A DNA stretch of 64,000 nucleotides from Burkholderiaceae bacterium (GTDB lineage: Bacteria > Pseudomonadota > Gammaproteobacteria > Burkholderiales > Burkholderiaceae_C). Position numbers and translations under genes: made by a program. The notes beneath the pieces were generated by a model. The model was not told the origin of the DNA and ran no database searches. It worked only from the letters and a program-made list of their open reading frames with translations. This document shows positions 9,151 to 16,202 of this stretch, in pieces. The stretch's first letter is position 1. Every line of letters begins with the position of its first letter. The DNA lies in NCBI GenBank assembly GCA_018780645.1, contig JADMJJ010000036.1, positions 124,001 through 188,000 on the forward strand. The letters run 5' to 3'.

Positions 9151-9257
9151 GGGTTTGTCCTCATGGCCGCAATGAGCCCGGCTGCGCCCAATAGTCAGTA
9201 CGGCGCAGCGCTCTGGTTGTTTCGTCCCGAGCGTGGCCAGCCAAGGTGTTGGTATGG
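9151..9257 (+). repeat. 107-bp imperfect direct repeat, copy B
   Basis: Partner of copy A at 7807-7913, same length and orientation. It contains the hairpin CTCAT...ATGAG at offsets 10-26 and a perfect 8-bp inverted repeat GCTGCGCC/GGCGCAGC at offsets 31-38 and 52-59; copy A conserves only the first of these. It ends 46 bases before the ATG of the RelA/SpoT-domain gene, nearly the same distance as copy A from its gene. Integron attC sites were considered, but the core consensus was not found. Confidence 0.75.
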
Positions 9258-9302
9258 GCTCCCCTCGCGGCAACAGTACATTTGCCCTCAAAGAAAGACT
9301 TC

Positions 9303-10373
9303 ATGGCGTTCGTCGAACCTCAGTACACAAAAGGGCAGGTGAATCGGGCCGGTCAGATCTTGGTGGACCCAGAGGCGTATTCGCTTCAAGAGCGTCTTTG
9401 GGCGGACGTTGTGTTGGCCAATTGGCGGGCTTGCCACGGCTATCCGATCAATACGTTCCAGGCTCTGCTAAGGCTGAGACTCAAAGCGATCGACAAGAAC
9501 GCGATCGTCGCGCAGCGCATGAAGCGTGCACCCTCAATCATTCTGAAGTTGCAGCGTTTCGACGGCATGAATTTGGCACGGATGCAAGACATCGGAGGCC
9601 TCCGTGCTGTAGTCAGCTCCGTGGCACGGGTGAGGAAGCTGGAGGCCGAATATAGAAACAGCCAGTTCAAGCACGTACTTGTCTCGTCGAAAGACTACAT
9701 TGCGGAGCCGAAGCCAGATGGCTATCGCGGAATCCACCTCATCTATCGGTACTTGAATCCCAGAGCGCCAGCATACGAAGGACTGTCGCTCGAGCTTCAA
9801 GTGAGAACTCGCTTGCAACACGCGTGGGCAACGGCAGTCGAGACCATGGGGACCTTCCTAGGGCAGGCACTGAAATCCGGCCAGGGGGAGCAAGAGTGGC
9901 GAGGTTTCTTCGCGAAAGCCAGTGCAGCGCTCGCAGTCGTCGAGAAGTCACCTGCGGTCCCGGGATTCGAGGAGTGCTCGCCCGCAGAAGTCTTCGCGCA
10001 AGTTGCGGATGCGGAGCGTTCGCTCCACGTCTTGGACAAGCTCAACGGCTTTGCGATTGCAGCAGACCAAATTACCACTGAGCGTGGTCAAGGTGCATAC
10101 CATTTGGTTGTTCTGGATTCCGAGAAGCGGACGGTTCAAATACGCCCGTATCCAATCGCGCGCCTTGAGCAGGCGAATATTGACTACGCCGAAATCGAGA
10201 AGCGGACGAAGGCAGGCGATCCTATCGAAGCCGTACTTGTATCAGCGGGCCCAGTCGACGCGCTTCGGAAGGCTTATCCAAACTACTTCCTCGATACGCA
10301 AGCGTTTGTGGCGCAGATTACAAAAGTTATTGCTGACGTTCCACCGGGTGCTCAAGGCGCCCGTTCTAGTTGA
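9303..10373 (+). CDS. stand-alone RelA/SpoT synthetase-domain protein (356 aa)
   Basis: The middle of the protein matches the (p)ppGpp-synthetase fold: RMKRAPSIILKLQRF (72-86) as the nucleotide-binding basic helix, DIGGLR (96-101), DYIAEPKPDGYRGIHLIY (131-148) and LELQVRTRLQHAWATAVE (163-180), whose Glu164 occupies the catalytic position of the E-x-Q-x-R-T motif. There is no hydrolase (HD) domain and no TGS/ACT regulatory region, so it is not the housekeeping RelA or SpoT. A C-terminal extension of about 170 residues is not recognised. Relatives include small alarmone synthetases and toxSAS toxins such as CapRel, which act in phage defence. The ATG at 9303 is preferred over a GTG 57 bases upstream because a purine-rich AAAGAAAG precedes it. 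Lower G+C than the host suggests transfer along with the upstream hydrolase gene. Confidence 0.85.
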   Translation: MAFVEPQYTKGQVNRAGQILVDPEAYSLQERLWADVVLANWRACHGYPINTFQALLRLRLKAIDKNAIVAQRMKRAPSIILKLQRFDGMNLARMQDIGGLRAVVSSVARVRKLEAEYRNSQFKHVLVSSKDYIAEPKPDGYRGIHLIYRYLNPRAPAYEGLSLELQVRTRLQHAWATAVETMGTFLGQALKSGQGEQEWRGFFAKASAALAVVEKSPAVPGFEECSPAEVFAQVADAERSLHVLDKLNGFAIAADQITTERGQGAYHLVVLDSEKRTVQIRPYPIARLEQANIDYAEIEKRTKAGDPIEAVLVSAGPVDALRKAYPNYFLDTQAFVAQITKVIADVPPGAQGARSS

Positions 10374-10458
10374 TTGATTTGCAGTGATTTTTTCAGCGCC
10401 TTTCGGGCGATTTGCCGCCTTGTAGACGTTGTCCACCACCGAAGCTCACCTACTCCCC

Positions 10459-10983
10459 ATGGACTTTGCCCACCGAGACGCCGTACCCTCGGACCTCCCC
10501 CGCATCGTCGAGATCTACAACTTCGCCGTGGCCACGCGAAAGTGCAGTTGCGATCTTGATCCGACGACGGTTGAGGCGCGTCGGCAGTCGTACGACGGGC
10601 ACACGCCGAACCACAGGCCTTTGTGGGTGGCCGAAGACAGCAGCAAGCCGGGCCAGGGCGCGATCGGGTATCTGGGTTTCTTCCACTTCATGAACGAGCG
10701 GCCCGGCTACTTCATCACCGCCGACTTGGCGATCTACCTGCACCCGGACTATCAGCACAGGGGCGTGGGTTCGTATCTACTGACCCAGGCCATTCAGTTC
10801 GCCCCGGCGCTGGGCATCGAGACGCTGACCGCCACCATCTTTGCCTCGAACCAGGACAGCATTCGGCTGTTCGAGAAGTTCGGCTTCGAGCGCTGGGGCT
10901 TCATGCCGCGCGTGGCTCGTTTGGAGGGGGTGGAGAAGGATCTTGTTCTGGTTGGCCGCCGACTGTTTGGAGTCACGGACTGA
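10459..10983 (+). CDS. GNAT N-acetyltransferase, MnaT/phosphinothricin-acetyltransferase type
   Basis: 174 residues. The opening AVPSDLPRIVEIYNFAV and the acetyl-CoA loop YQHRGVGSYLL (about residues 94-104) are typical of the YncA/MnaT and Pat/bar branch of the GNAT superfamily, which acetylates the amino group of methionine analogues, other amino acids or phosphinothricin. The C-terminal strand SNQDSIRLFEKFGFERWG completes the fold. The ATG at 10459 is chosen; an in-frame TTG at 10429 would add ten residues with no better upstream signal. The composition returns to the chromosome average here, so the low-GC island ends before this gene. Confidence 0.85.
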   Translation: MDFAHRDAVPSDLPRIVEIYNFAVATRKCSCDLDPTTVEARRQSYDGHTPNHRPLWVAEDSSKPGQGAIGYLGFFHFMNERPGYFITADLAIYLHPDYQHRGVGSYLLTQAIQFAPALGIETLTATIFASNQDSIRLFEKFGFERWGFMPRVARLEGVEKDLVLVGRRLFGVTD

Positions 10984-11117
10984 CTGACGAGCGGAGCCCG
11001 CCGCGAGCGGACCGGCTTCGATCTAACCCGTTGTGCTTGCAGTAGTGGGATTCAGAACGTTTCAGCCGCGATTCAGCTGTTTTCAGGACGGATGATTCTT
11101 TCAGGTAAGACATTAGA

Positions 11118-11141
11118 GCCACGGCGATTTGGCGTCGTGGC
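11118..11141 (+). other. hairpin upstream of the 75-residue orphan
   Basis: GCCACGGCG and CGTCGTGGC form a 9-bp stem with one G-T pair and a six-base loop, followed by CTTTCC. It could be a weak terminator of the GNAT gene or a leader structure for the small gene starting 65 bases downstream; nothing in the sequence decides between these. Confidence 0.35.
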
Positions 11142-11205
11142 CTTTCCGGCCGAAGTTCGACGAGTCCGTGCCCATCGGCAGTCATTCAACCAGGGAGTAA
11201 GCATC

Positions 11206-11433
11206 ATGTCTTGGAGCATCAGCAGTGCCATCTATGGAGGCACAAACGGCAGCAACGATTCCGTAGCGGTGAGCGTGGTTGACGCCCTGTATGCGACGAT
11301 GGGCGGAGACCCCGACCCCGGCGTCGCGAAAGCGTTCGCGGCCGTCCTCTCGGAGACCTCGGGCGTGGGCCCTGACATGCTTTTTGCCTGCCAGGAGAAC
11401 CGGTCGATCCAGTTTCCTCAGGGCATTGTCTAG
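11206..11433 (+). CDS. small protein of unknown function (75 aa)
   Basis: MSWSISSAIYGGTNGS begins 8 bases after a clear AGGGAG ribosome site, which is the main support for the gene. The protein has no membrane segment and no recognised motif; it is glycine- and serine-rich at the start and then helical (SVVDALYATMGG). It stands alone between the GNAT gene and the convergent GST gene. I do not recognise a family. Confidence 0.5.
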   Translation: MSWSISSAIYGGTNGSNDSVAVSVVDALYATMGGDPDPGVAKAFAAVLSETSGVGPDMLFACQENRSIQFPQGIV

Positions 11434-11469
11434 GGCCGGGCCGGGCCGGGCTGGGGTTCAGGTCTCGGT

Positions 11470-12081
11470 CTAAACCCCCTCGTTCTGCATCGCCGGCCGG
11501 GCCTGGACCCGGCCCAGCCATTGCTGCACATGGGCGTGGGCGGCCACCGGCGCGCCGATGTAGACGCTGTAGCCGATCACCGAGCCGACCAGCAGATCCG
11601 CCAGCGAGTAGGTGTCGCCCAGCATCCAGGGCTGGCGCGCCAGCCGGGTGTCGAGCAGGGCCAGCAGCTCATTCAGCTCGGCACCGGCCGCGTCGGCATG
11701 GGCGCTGCTGCGCAGCGCCTCATCACCGAGGGTCGCGCGGTGCAGACGCGTCAGCACCGCACCATAGCTGACATAGGCCCAGGCACACCAGGACAGGGCC
11801 TGCAGCCGCTCGGGCGTGCCGGCCGCCGGCCACAGCCCGCGCTCGACCCCATAGGTCTCGCCCAGCCACAGCTGGATGGCCAGCGCTTCGAACATCGGCG
11901 CGCCGTCCACCGTCAAGGTCGGTACCTTGCCATTCGGGTTCAGGGCCAGATAGTCCGGGCGATGCTGCTCGCCGGCCCGGATGTCGATCTTGACCCGCTC
12001 ATGTGGCAGGTCCAGCTCGGCCAGCGCGCAGGCGACGGGGGTGGCGCTGGACATCGGGTACCAGTACAGAACGACGGACAT
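11470..12081 (-). CDS. glutathione S-transferase family protein (203 aa)
   Basis: The N-terminal thioredoxin-like domain carries YWYPMSSATPVACALAELDL, with a serine in the usual glutathione-activating region, and NPNGKVPTL, whose cis-proline loop binds glutathione. EALAIQLWLGETYG gives the E-[SA] contact. The all-helical C-terminal domain has the conserved LGDTYSLADLLVGSVI N-capping region. The ATG at 12081 follows GGAGAGAAAACC; a longer reading would run into the divergent regulator's leader. It is divergently arranged with the YafY-type regulator over 115 bases, so regulation by that protein is plausible. Confidence 0.9.
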   Translation of the reverse strand: MSVVLYWYPMSSATPVACALAELDLPHERVKIDIRAGEQHRPDYLALNPNGKVPTLTVDGAPMFEALAIQLWLGETYGVERGLWPAAGTPERLQALSWCAWAYVSYGAVLTRLHRATLGDEALRSSAHADAAGAELNELLALLDTRLARQPWMLGDTYSLADLLVGSVIGYSVYIGAPVAAHAHVQQWLGRVQARPAMQNEGV

Positions 12082-12196
12082 GGTTTTCTCTCCTGTTGAA
12101 GTGGTTTGATGGGCCTCGGCACAGCGCCGACGACTGCAGCCACTGTAGAAGTCATTGCGGACAGATTCGGCCCTCAATCAAAGCTACAGTGCTCGG

Positions 12197-13195
12197 ATGC
12201 TGAGTGCTTCCTCCCGACTGCTGCAGCTCCTGTCCCTGTTGCAGGCCCGGCGCCATTGGGCCGGGCCCGAGCTGGCCGAGCGCCTGGGCGTGCATCCGCG
12301 CACCCTGCGCCGCGACATCGACCGGCTGCGCGAGCTGGGCTATCCGGTGGCGGCCAGCAGTGGCGTGGCCGGTGGCTATGCCTTGCGGGCGGGCCAGGCC
12401 CTGCCGCCGCTGCTGCTGGACGACGAGGAGGCGCTGGCCGTGGCGATCGCCCTGCGCACCGCCGCCTCGGGCCGGGTCGGCGGCATCGAGGAGCCGGCCC
12501 TGCAGGCCATGGTCAAGCTGGAGCAGCTGATGCCGGCACGGCTGCGTCGGCGCGCCGATGCGCTGCGCTCGGCGGTGCAGGCCATGGACCCGATCGGCCC
12601 CAGCGTCGACGCCGGCCTGCTGGCCGATCTGGCCGGCGCCTGCCGCGATCAGCTGGGCCTGGACTTCGACTATGTGGATGCCAAAGGCGGGCCCAGCCGT
12701 CGTCGGGTCGAGCCCCAGGGTGTGGTCCACACCGGCCACCGCTGGTATCTGGTGGCCTGGGACACGCTGCGCAGCGACTGGCGCACCTTCCGCATCGACC
12801 GCATTGCCGGCACGGCGACGATTGGCGGGCATTTCGCGCCGCGCACCGGCCCCGAGGGCGGCGATCTGCGCGCCTTTGTCGCGCGCTCCGTGGTGCTCTC
12901 GCCCCATGCCGAGCAGGCCCGGGTGATCCTGCATGCGCCGCTGGCCCAGATGGCCGCGCGCATCCCGGCCACGGCCGCGCGGCTGGAGGCGGTTGACGAC
13001 GGGCAGCACTGCCTGCTGCAATGCGGCGCCCATGCGCTCGACTCGCTGGTCTACTGGCTGATAACGCTGGAGGTCGAGTTCGAGGTGCTGGCTTCGGTGG
13101 CGCTGCGCGAGCGGCTGATGCTCGCGGCCGAGCGGGTGATGCGCGGCCTGGGTCGGCCGTGGGACCCACCCAAGCCTGGCCCTCGAAAACTGTGA
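12197..13195 (+). CDS. YafY-type transcriptional regulator with WYL domain (332 aa)
   Basis: The N-terminus is an HTH_11 winged helix (RLLQLLSLLQARRHWAGPEL, then RTLRRDIDRLRELGYPV as the recognition region, residues about 5-65). The central WYL domain is represented by GHRWYLVAWDTLRSDWRTFRIDRI. A C-terminal WCX extension follows. Such proteins sense ligands, often nucleotides, and repress or activate a neighbouring gene; here the target is likely the divergent GST gene. The ATG at 12197 opens directly on the HTH and is preferred to an upstream in-frame start at 12155. Confidence 0.9.
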   Translation: MLSASSRLLQLLSLLQARRHWAGPELAERLGVHPRTLRRDIDRLRELGYPVAASSGVAGGYALRAGQALPPLLLDDEEALAVAIALRTAASGRVGGIEEPALQAMVKLEQLMPARLRRRADALRSAVQAMDPIGPSVDAGLLADLAGACRDQLGLDFDYVDAKGGPSRRRVEPQGVVHTGHRWYLVAWDTLRSDWRTFRIDRIAGTATIGGHFAPRTGPEGGDLRAFVARSVVLSPHAEQARVILHAPLAQMAARIPATAARLEAVDDGQHCLLQCGAHALDSLVYWLITLEVEFEVLASVALRERLMLAAERVMRGLGRPWDPPKPGPRKL

Positions 13196-13255
13196 TTACG
13201 TACAGTATTATGGTCAGGCGCAAATGCGCCGAACCAAACTCAGGAGTGCTTCATC

Positions 13256-13669
13256 ATGCTCGACCACATGACCTTCCGCGTGACTGATATTTCACGCGCC
13301 AAGACGTTCTACAGCGCGGCCCTTGAGCCGCTGGGCTACAGCCTGTGTTTCGAGGGCAACTTCGGCACCAACATCGTGGGCTTCGCCTATCCGGATGCCG
13401 CTGAACCCGATGGAAAGAAGGCCGATGTCTGGTTCATCGATGGCCCGTCGCCCTACGGTGGCCCACCCTCCACCTCAGGCTGCCACCTCGCGTGGCGCGC
13501 ACAGAATCGTGCGCAGGTGGATGCCTTCTACAAGGCGGCGATGACCGCTGGCGCCAAAGACAATGGTGCCCCGGGCCTGCGGCCGGACTATCACGCCAAC
13601 TACTACGGGGCGTTTGTCATTGACCCCGAGGGCAACAATATTGAAGCCGTCTGCCATCTGCCCGAGTAG
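13256..13669 (+). CDS. VOC-family (glyoxalase/dioxygenase-like) protein 1
   Basis: 137 residues in the beta-alpha-beta-beta-beta fold repeated twice. Metal-ligand positions look intact: His4 (LDHMTF), the histidine of CHLAW and the glutamate of NNIEAVC near the end. A CAGGAG site lies about 11 bases before the ATG. The C-terminal half is nearly the same as in the third gene of the cluster (GLRPDYHANYYGAFVIDPEG against GLRPHYHANYYAAFVIGPDG), showing that the two are paralogues. The substrate cannot be assigned; the family includes glyoxalases, ring-cleavage dioxygenases and fosfomycin-modifying enzymes. Confidence 0.88.
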   Translation: MLDHMTFRVTDISRAKTFYSAALEPLGYSLCFEGNFGTNIVGFAYPDAAEPDGKKADVWFIDGPSPYGGPPSTSGCHLAWRAQNRAQVDAFYKAAMTAGAKDNGAPGLRPDYHANYYGAFVIDPEGNNIEAVCHLPE

Positions 13670-13804
13670 GCATGGCCCGTGCCGTGCAAGGCCTTCGGTA
13701 GCTCGGCGGAAAAGCCTGGGTCAGCGCCAATGCTCGGCTGCGCGGAAATGCCGAGATGCAGCTACCGCAGGCGCTTGTTCACATCACTCTAAAGGGGGTC
13801 TTGT

Positions 13805-14176
13805 ATGCCTGTTGTCGCCCTTGATCACGTCCAACTCGCAATGCCTGGAGGGGCCGAGCCGCAGGCGCGAAACTTCTACGGCAGCCTATTGGGCCTCACC
13901 GAGCTGGCCAAGCCAGAGGCACTTGCCGCCCGCGGTGGTGCCTGGTTTCAATGCGGCAGCATTCAAGTGCATCTTGGGGTCGAGAGTGGCTTTCGCCCGG
14001 CCATGAAAGCGCATCCCGCTTTTCTCGTCGAGCAGTTCGAGGAACTGCTGGCTCGTCTTCAGCGTGAAGGGTTCGAGATTACCGAAGACACATCGCTTCC
14101 GGCCGTCCGAAGGGCTTTCACCAATGATCCCTTTGGCAACCGCATTGAACTGGTCGCATCCGATGCCGCTGCCTAG
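13805..14176 (+). CDS. VOC-family protein 2
   Basis: 123 residues. ALDHVQLAMPGG places the first ligand histidine near residue 7, QVHLGVE and KAHPAFLV supply the central strand, and PFGNRIELVAS supplies the terminal glutamate. It is not closely similar to the flanking VOC genes, so the three-gene cluster mixes subfamilies. An AAAGGGGGT purine run about 6 bases upstream serves as ribosome site. No substrate can be inferred; it looks like the glyoxalase/bleomycin-resistance branch. Confidence 0.88.
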   Translation: MPVVALDHVQLAMPGGAEPQARNFYGSLLGLTELAKPEALAARGGAWFQCGSIQVHLGVESGFRPAMKAHPAFLVEQFEELLARLQREGFEITEDTSLPAVRRAFTNDPFGNRIELVASDAAA

Positions 14177-14423
14177 TTCTTCAATCGCGAGGATGCCGCC
14201 CCTCATCTCAAACGCTGTCCGGGCCGCTCTCCCTTGCTGAGACTCTTCGGGCGCGGGCCATGACTGGCTCTTCCGGTGTCAGCAGTCGTCGGCTCGCTTG
14301 CGACTGGCGGCGGTTGCGAGGGTCAGCCCCTGGGCCGTGGTCGACCGGAATCAGGACCGGGGGCGGACCGCATCAGCAACAATGGCATCTGCCCCGCGCG
14401 GGCCTACCCATTCAGGAGCATTG

Positions 14424-14798
14424 ATGTTTGACCACGTCAAATTCGGCGTCAGCGACTATGCGGCGAGCAAGGCGTTCTTCCTCAGGGCACTCGAACCGCT
14501 CGGGGTCACCGTTGTTACGGAATGGCCGCCGAACGGTGTGGAACTGAGCCAGCCGATGGGCAAGGTTTCCCTTTGCCTGTATCAAACCGATGAGAGGCCA
14601 GCGCATCTGCACCTGGCGTTCACGGCCGGCAGTCGCCAGCAGGTCGATGCCTTCTATCGAGCGGCTCTGGCGGCTGGCGGCACGGACCACGGTGCGCCCG
14701 GTCTGCGCCCGCACTATCACGCAAACTATTACGCGGCCTTCGTCATCGGTCCCGACGGGCACAACGTCGAAGCGGTTTGTCACGAACCAGAAGCCTGA
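14424..14798 (+). CDS. VOC-family protein 3
   Basis: 124 residues, a paralogue of the first VOC gene of the cluster. FDHVKFGVSDY holds the first ligand histidine, HLHLAFTAGSR the second, and DGHNVEAVCHEPE the glutamate. The ATG at 14424 follows CAGGAG at seven bases; an upstream in-frame extension of 42 residues is rejected because it lacks the family's N-terminus. The 247 bases before it show no further gene. Confidence 0.88.
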   Translation: MFDHVKFGVSDYAASKAFFLRALEPLGVTVVTEWPPNGVELSQPMGKVSLCLYQTDERPAHLHLAFTAGSRQQVDAFYRAALAAGGTDHGAPGLRPHYHANYYAAFVIGPDGHNVEAVCHEPEA

Positions 14799-15076
14799 CC
14801 GCTGCCCACCCAGGGGAAGGCCTTCTCCTGGACCCCCGGATGTCGCGCCCATTGAGCTGGCGTCCCTCAAGCCCCAAGCACCACTGCGCCACCCTTGTTG
14901 GCAACCGGCGTCTGCCCCGGTGGCAGGGCTTCGCCTTGAGTAATGGAGCGCCTTTCGTGCACTGGTGAAACGTCCAGCCCCCAAGGTGAGGGGTTTGCAG
15001 GCAAATATTGTTTAGGTAAAACGATAAAAATCGCGGCGTCGTCGCGTTGTCTGCGCAACTTCCCTTTGGAGTCACC
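14799..15076 (+). other. intergenic leader of the PEP-CTERM gene
   Basis: 278 bases without a supportable gene. The first part is GC-rich and unstructured; bases about 14997-15035 are AT-rich (CAAATATTG, AAAACGATAAAAATCG) and probably contain the promoter of the downstream secreted protein. I could not fit a confident sigma-70 or sigma-54 box. Confidence 0.3.
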
Positions 15077-15559
15077 ATGTTCAACAAGAAATTGGCGTTG
15101 GCCGCCGCGATTGTTGCCACTTCCAGCGCTGCATTCGCGAACGACGTGGTTGGTTCTCCTTCGTTTGCCGGGCTCACGTCCACGTATTCGGCACTGCACA
15201 GCGCCGGTGCATTCACCGATACCTTCACCTTCATGATGCCGGGCATCACATCAGCCAGTGTGAGCATCACCACCATTGGTGCGGGTGTGGCCGACATCGA
15301 CTTCATCTCGGCCACCCTGAACAGCATGCCCCTGGTCTTGACCACGGATGCTGGCGGCTTTGTCGAGTTGCTCTACACGCCGGGGAGCTATGCCGTCACC
15401 GGTCCGCTGACGCTGGTCATCAAGGGCATGTCCGCTGATAACGCCAGCTACAGCGGTACCCTGAACGTCACGGCCGTGCCGGAACCCGAAACCGTCGCGC
15501 TGATGTTGGCCGGCCTGGGTGTGATCGGCTTCGTGGCGCGTCGCCGTCGCGCCGTCTGA
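15077..15559 (+). CDS. PEP-CTERM sorting domain protein (160 aa)
   Basis: A secreted protein with an N-terminal signal peptide (FNKKLALAAAIVATSSAAFA) and a C-terminal sorting tail: VPEPE, a hydrophobic stretch (VALMLAGLGVIGF) and an arginine cluster (ARRRR). PEP-CTERM proteins are cleaved by an exosortase and are associated with exopolysaccharide and floc formation. The beta-rich middle resembles other short PEP-CTERM proteins with no known enzymatic role. The ATG at 15077 directly begins the signal peptide. A strong terminator follows at 38 bases, so the gene is monocistronic. Confidence 0.92.
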   Translation: MFNKKLALAAAIVATSSAAFANDVVGSPSFAGLTSTYSALHSAGAFTDTFTFMMPGITSASVSITTIGAGVADIDFISATLNSMPLVLTTDAGGFVELLYTPGSYAVTGPLTLVIKGMSADNASYSGTLNVTAVPEPETVALMLAGLGVIGFVARRRRAV

Positions 15560-15596
15560 TTTACCGCGGGCTGAACGCCCGTGCAGCGACACGATC

Positions 15597-15620
15597 GGGC
15601 TCCTTCATGGAGCCCTTTTT
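15597..15620 (+). terminator. rho-independent terminator after PEP-CTERM gene
   Basis: A perfect 7-bp stem GGGCTCC/GGAGCCC with loop TTCAT is followed by five Ts. It ends the PEP-CTERM transcript; the convergent membrane-protein gene stops just beyond. Confidence 0.9.
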
Positions 15621-15643
15621 GTTGGCCGTGGCCACCAGCGCCT

Positions 15644-16066
15644 TCAGGCCGCCGCTGCGCGCAAGCCCGGCCGCGCCTGCCCGCAGCGCCTCAGGCCCAG
15701 CCCCTCCCAGCCGGCCAGCACGAGCACGCCCGCAGCCTGCACCAGCAGCAGCGCCTCGCCCCAGGCATTGAAAGTCACGACCTGACCGGCCAGGAGGGCC
15801 AGGCAGGCCAGCGCCCAGCCGACATTGCCCGCGACGATGCACCTGATCAGCCAGGGCAGCACGCGCGGCGCACGCCACAGGGCCAGCAGCAGCGCGGTGT
15901 AGCCGACCATGAACAGGCCGGTGCCGCTGAGCAGGGCGGCCGGCAGCAGGGTCAGCTCGGCCAGCGGCGTGGTGAAGGCCAGCTGCTGCGCGGCTACGGC
16001 GCCGCTGACGATTGCGTCGGCCAGCAGGGCGACCTTCAGTGTGGGGGACATGGGCAGTGTGCTCAT
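15644..16066 (-). CDS. small integral membrane protein (140 aa)
   Basis: Four hydrophobic segments (starting VALLADAIVSGAV, TLLPAALLSGTGLFMVGY, VLPWLIRCIVAGNVGWALA and ALLLVQAAGVLVLAG) are separated by short loops, so this is an inner-membrane protein. The start at 16066 follows GGAGAGAAGCG; longer readings extend into the divergent regulator gene and are rejected. It is divergent from the MmyB-type regulator at 16203, and such small membrane proteins often sit beside these regulators. No transport or enzymatic motif is visible. Confidence 0.8.
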   Translation of the reverse strand: MSTLPMSPTLKVALLADAIVSGAVAAQQLAFTTPLAELTLLPAALLSGTGLFMVGYTALLLALWRAPRVLPWLIRCIVAGNVGWALACLALLAGQVVTFNAWGEALLLVQAAGVLVLAGWEGLGLRRCGQARPGLRAAAA

Positions 16067-16202
16067 CGCTTCTCTCCGTTGGTGGTTGAATCGGATGAGC
16101 CAATGGTGCAAGCCGCGCATCAAGCCGGCGATTACCTCCCAGGTCATTGGCCCGCTGCCGCCAGCCTTTAGGATGCGATGCAAACAAACGGGGGCAAGCA
16201 GC

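Noticed and set aside
9139..9154. GC-rich palindrome just before repeat copy B
   Set aside because: It is not present before copy A, so it is not part of the repeat, and there is no T run to make it a terminator.
7807..9257. Integron attC sites flanking the island genes
   Set aside because: The repeat ends do not match the RYYYAAC/GTTRRRY cores and no integrase gene is present, so the repeats are reported without that label.
11430..11456. GGCCG tandem repeats after the 75-residue gene
   Set aside because: Only three to four short units in a GC-rich spacer; too short to call a repeat element.
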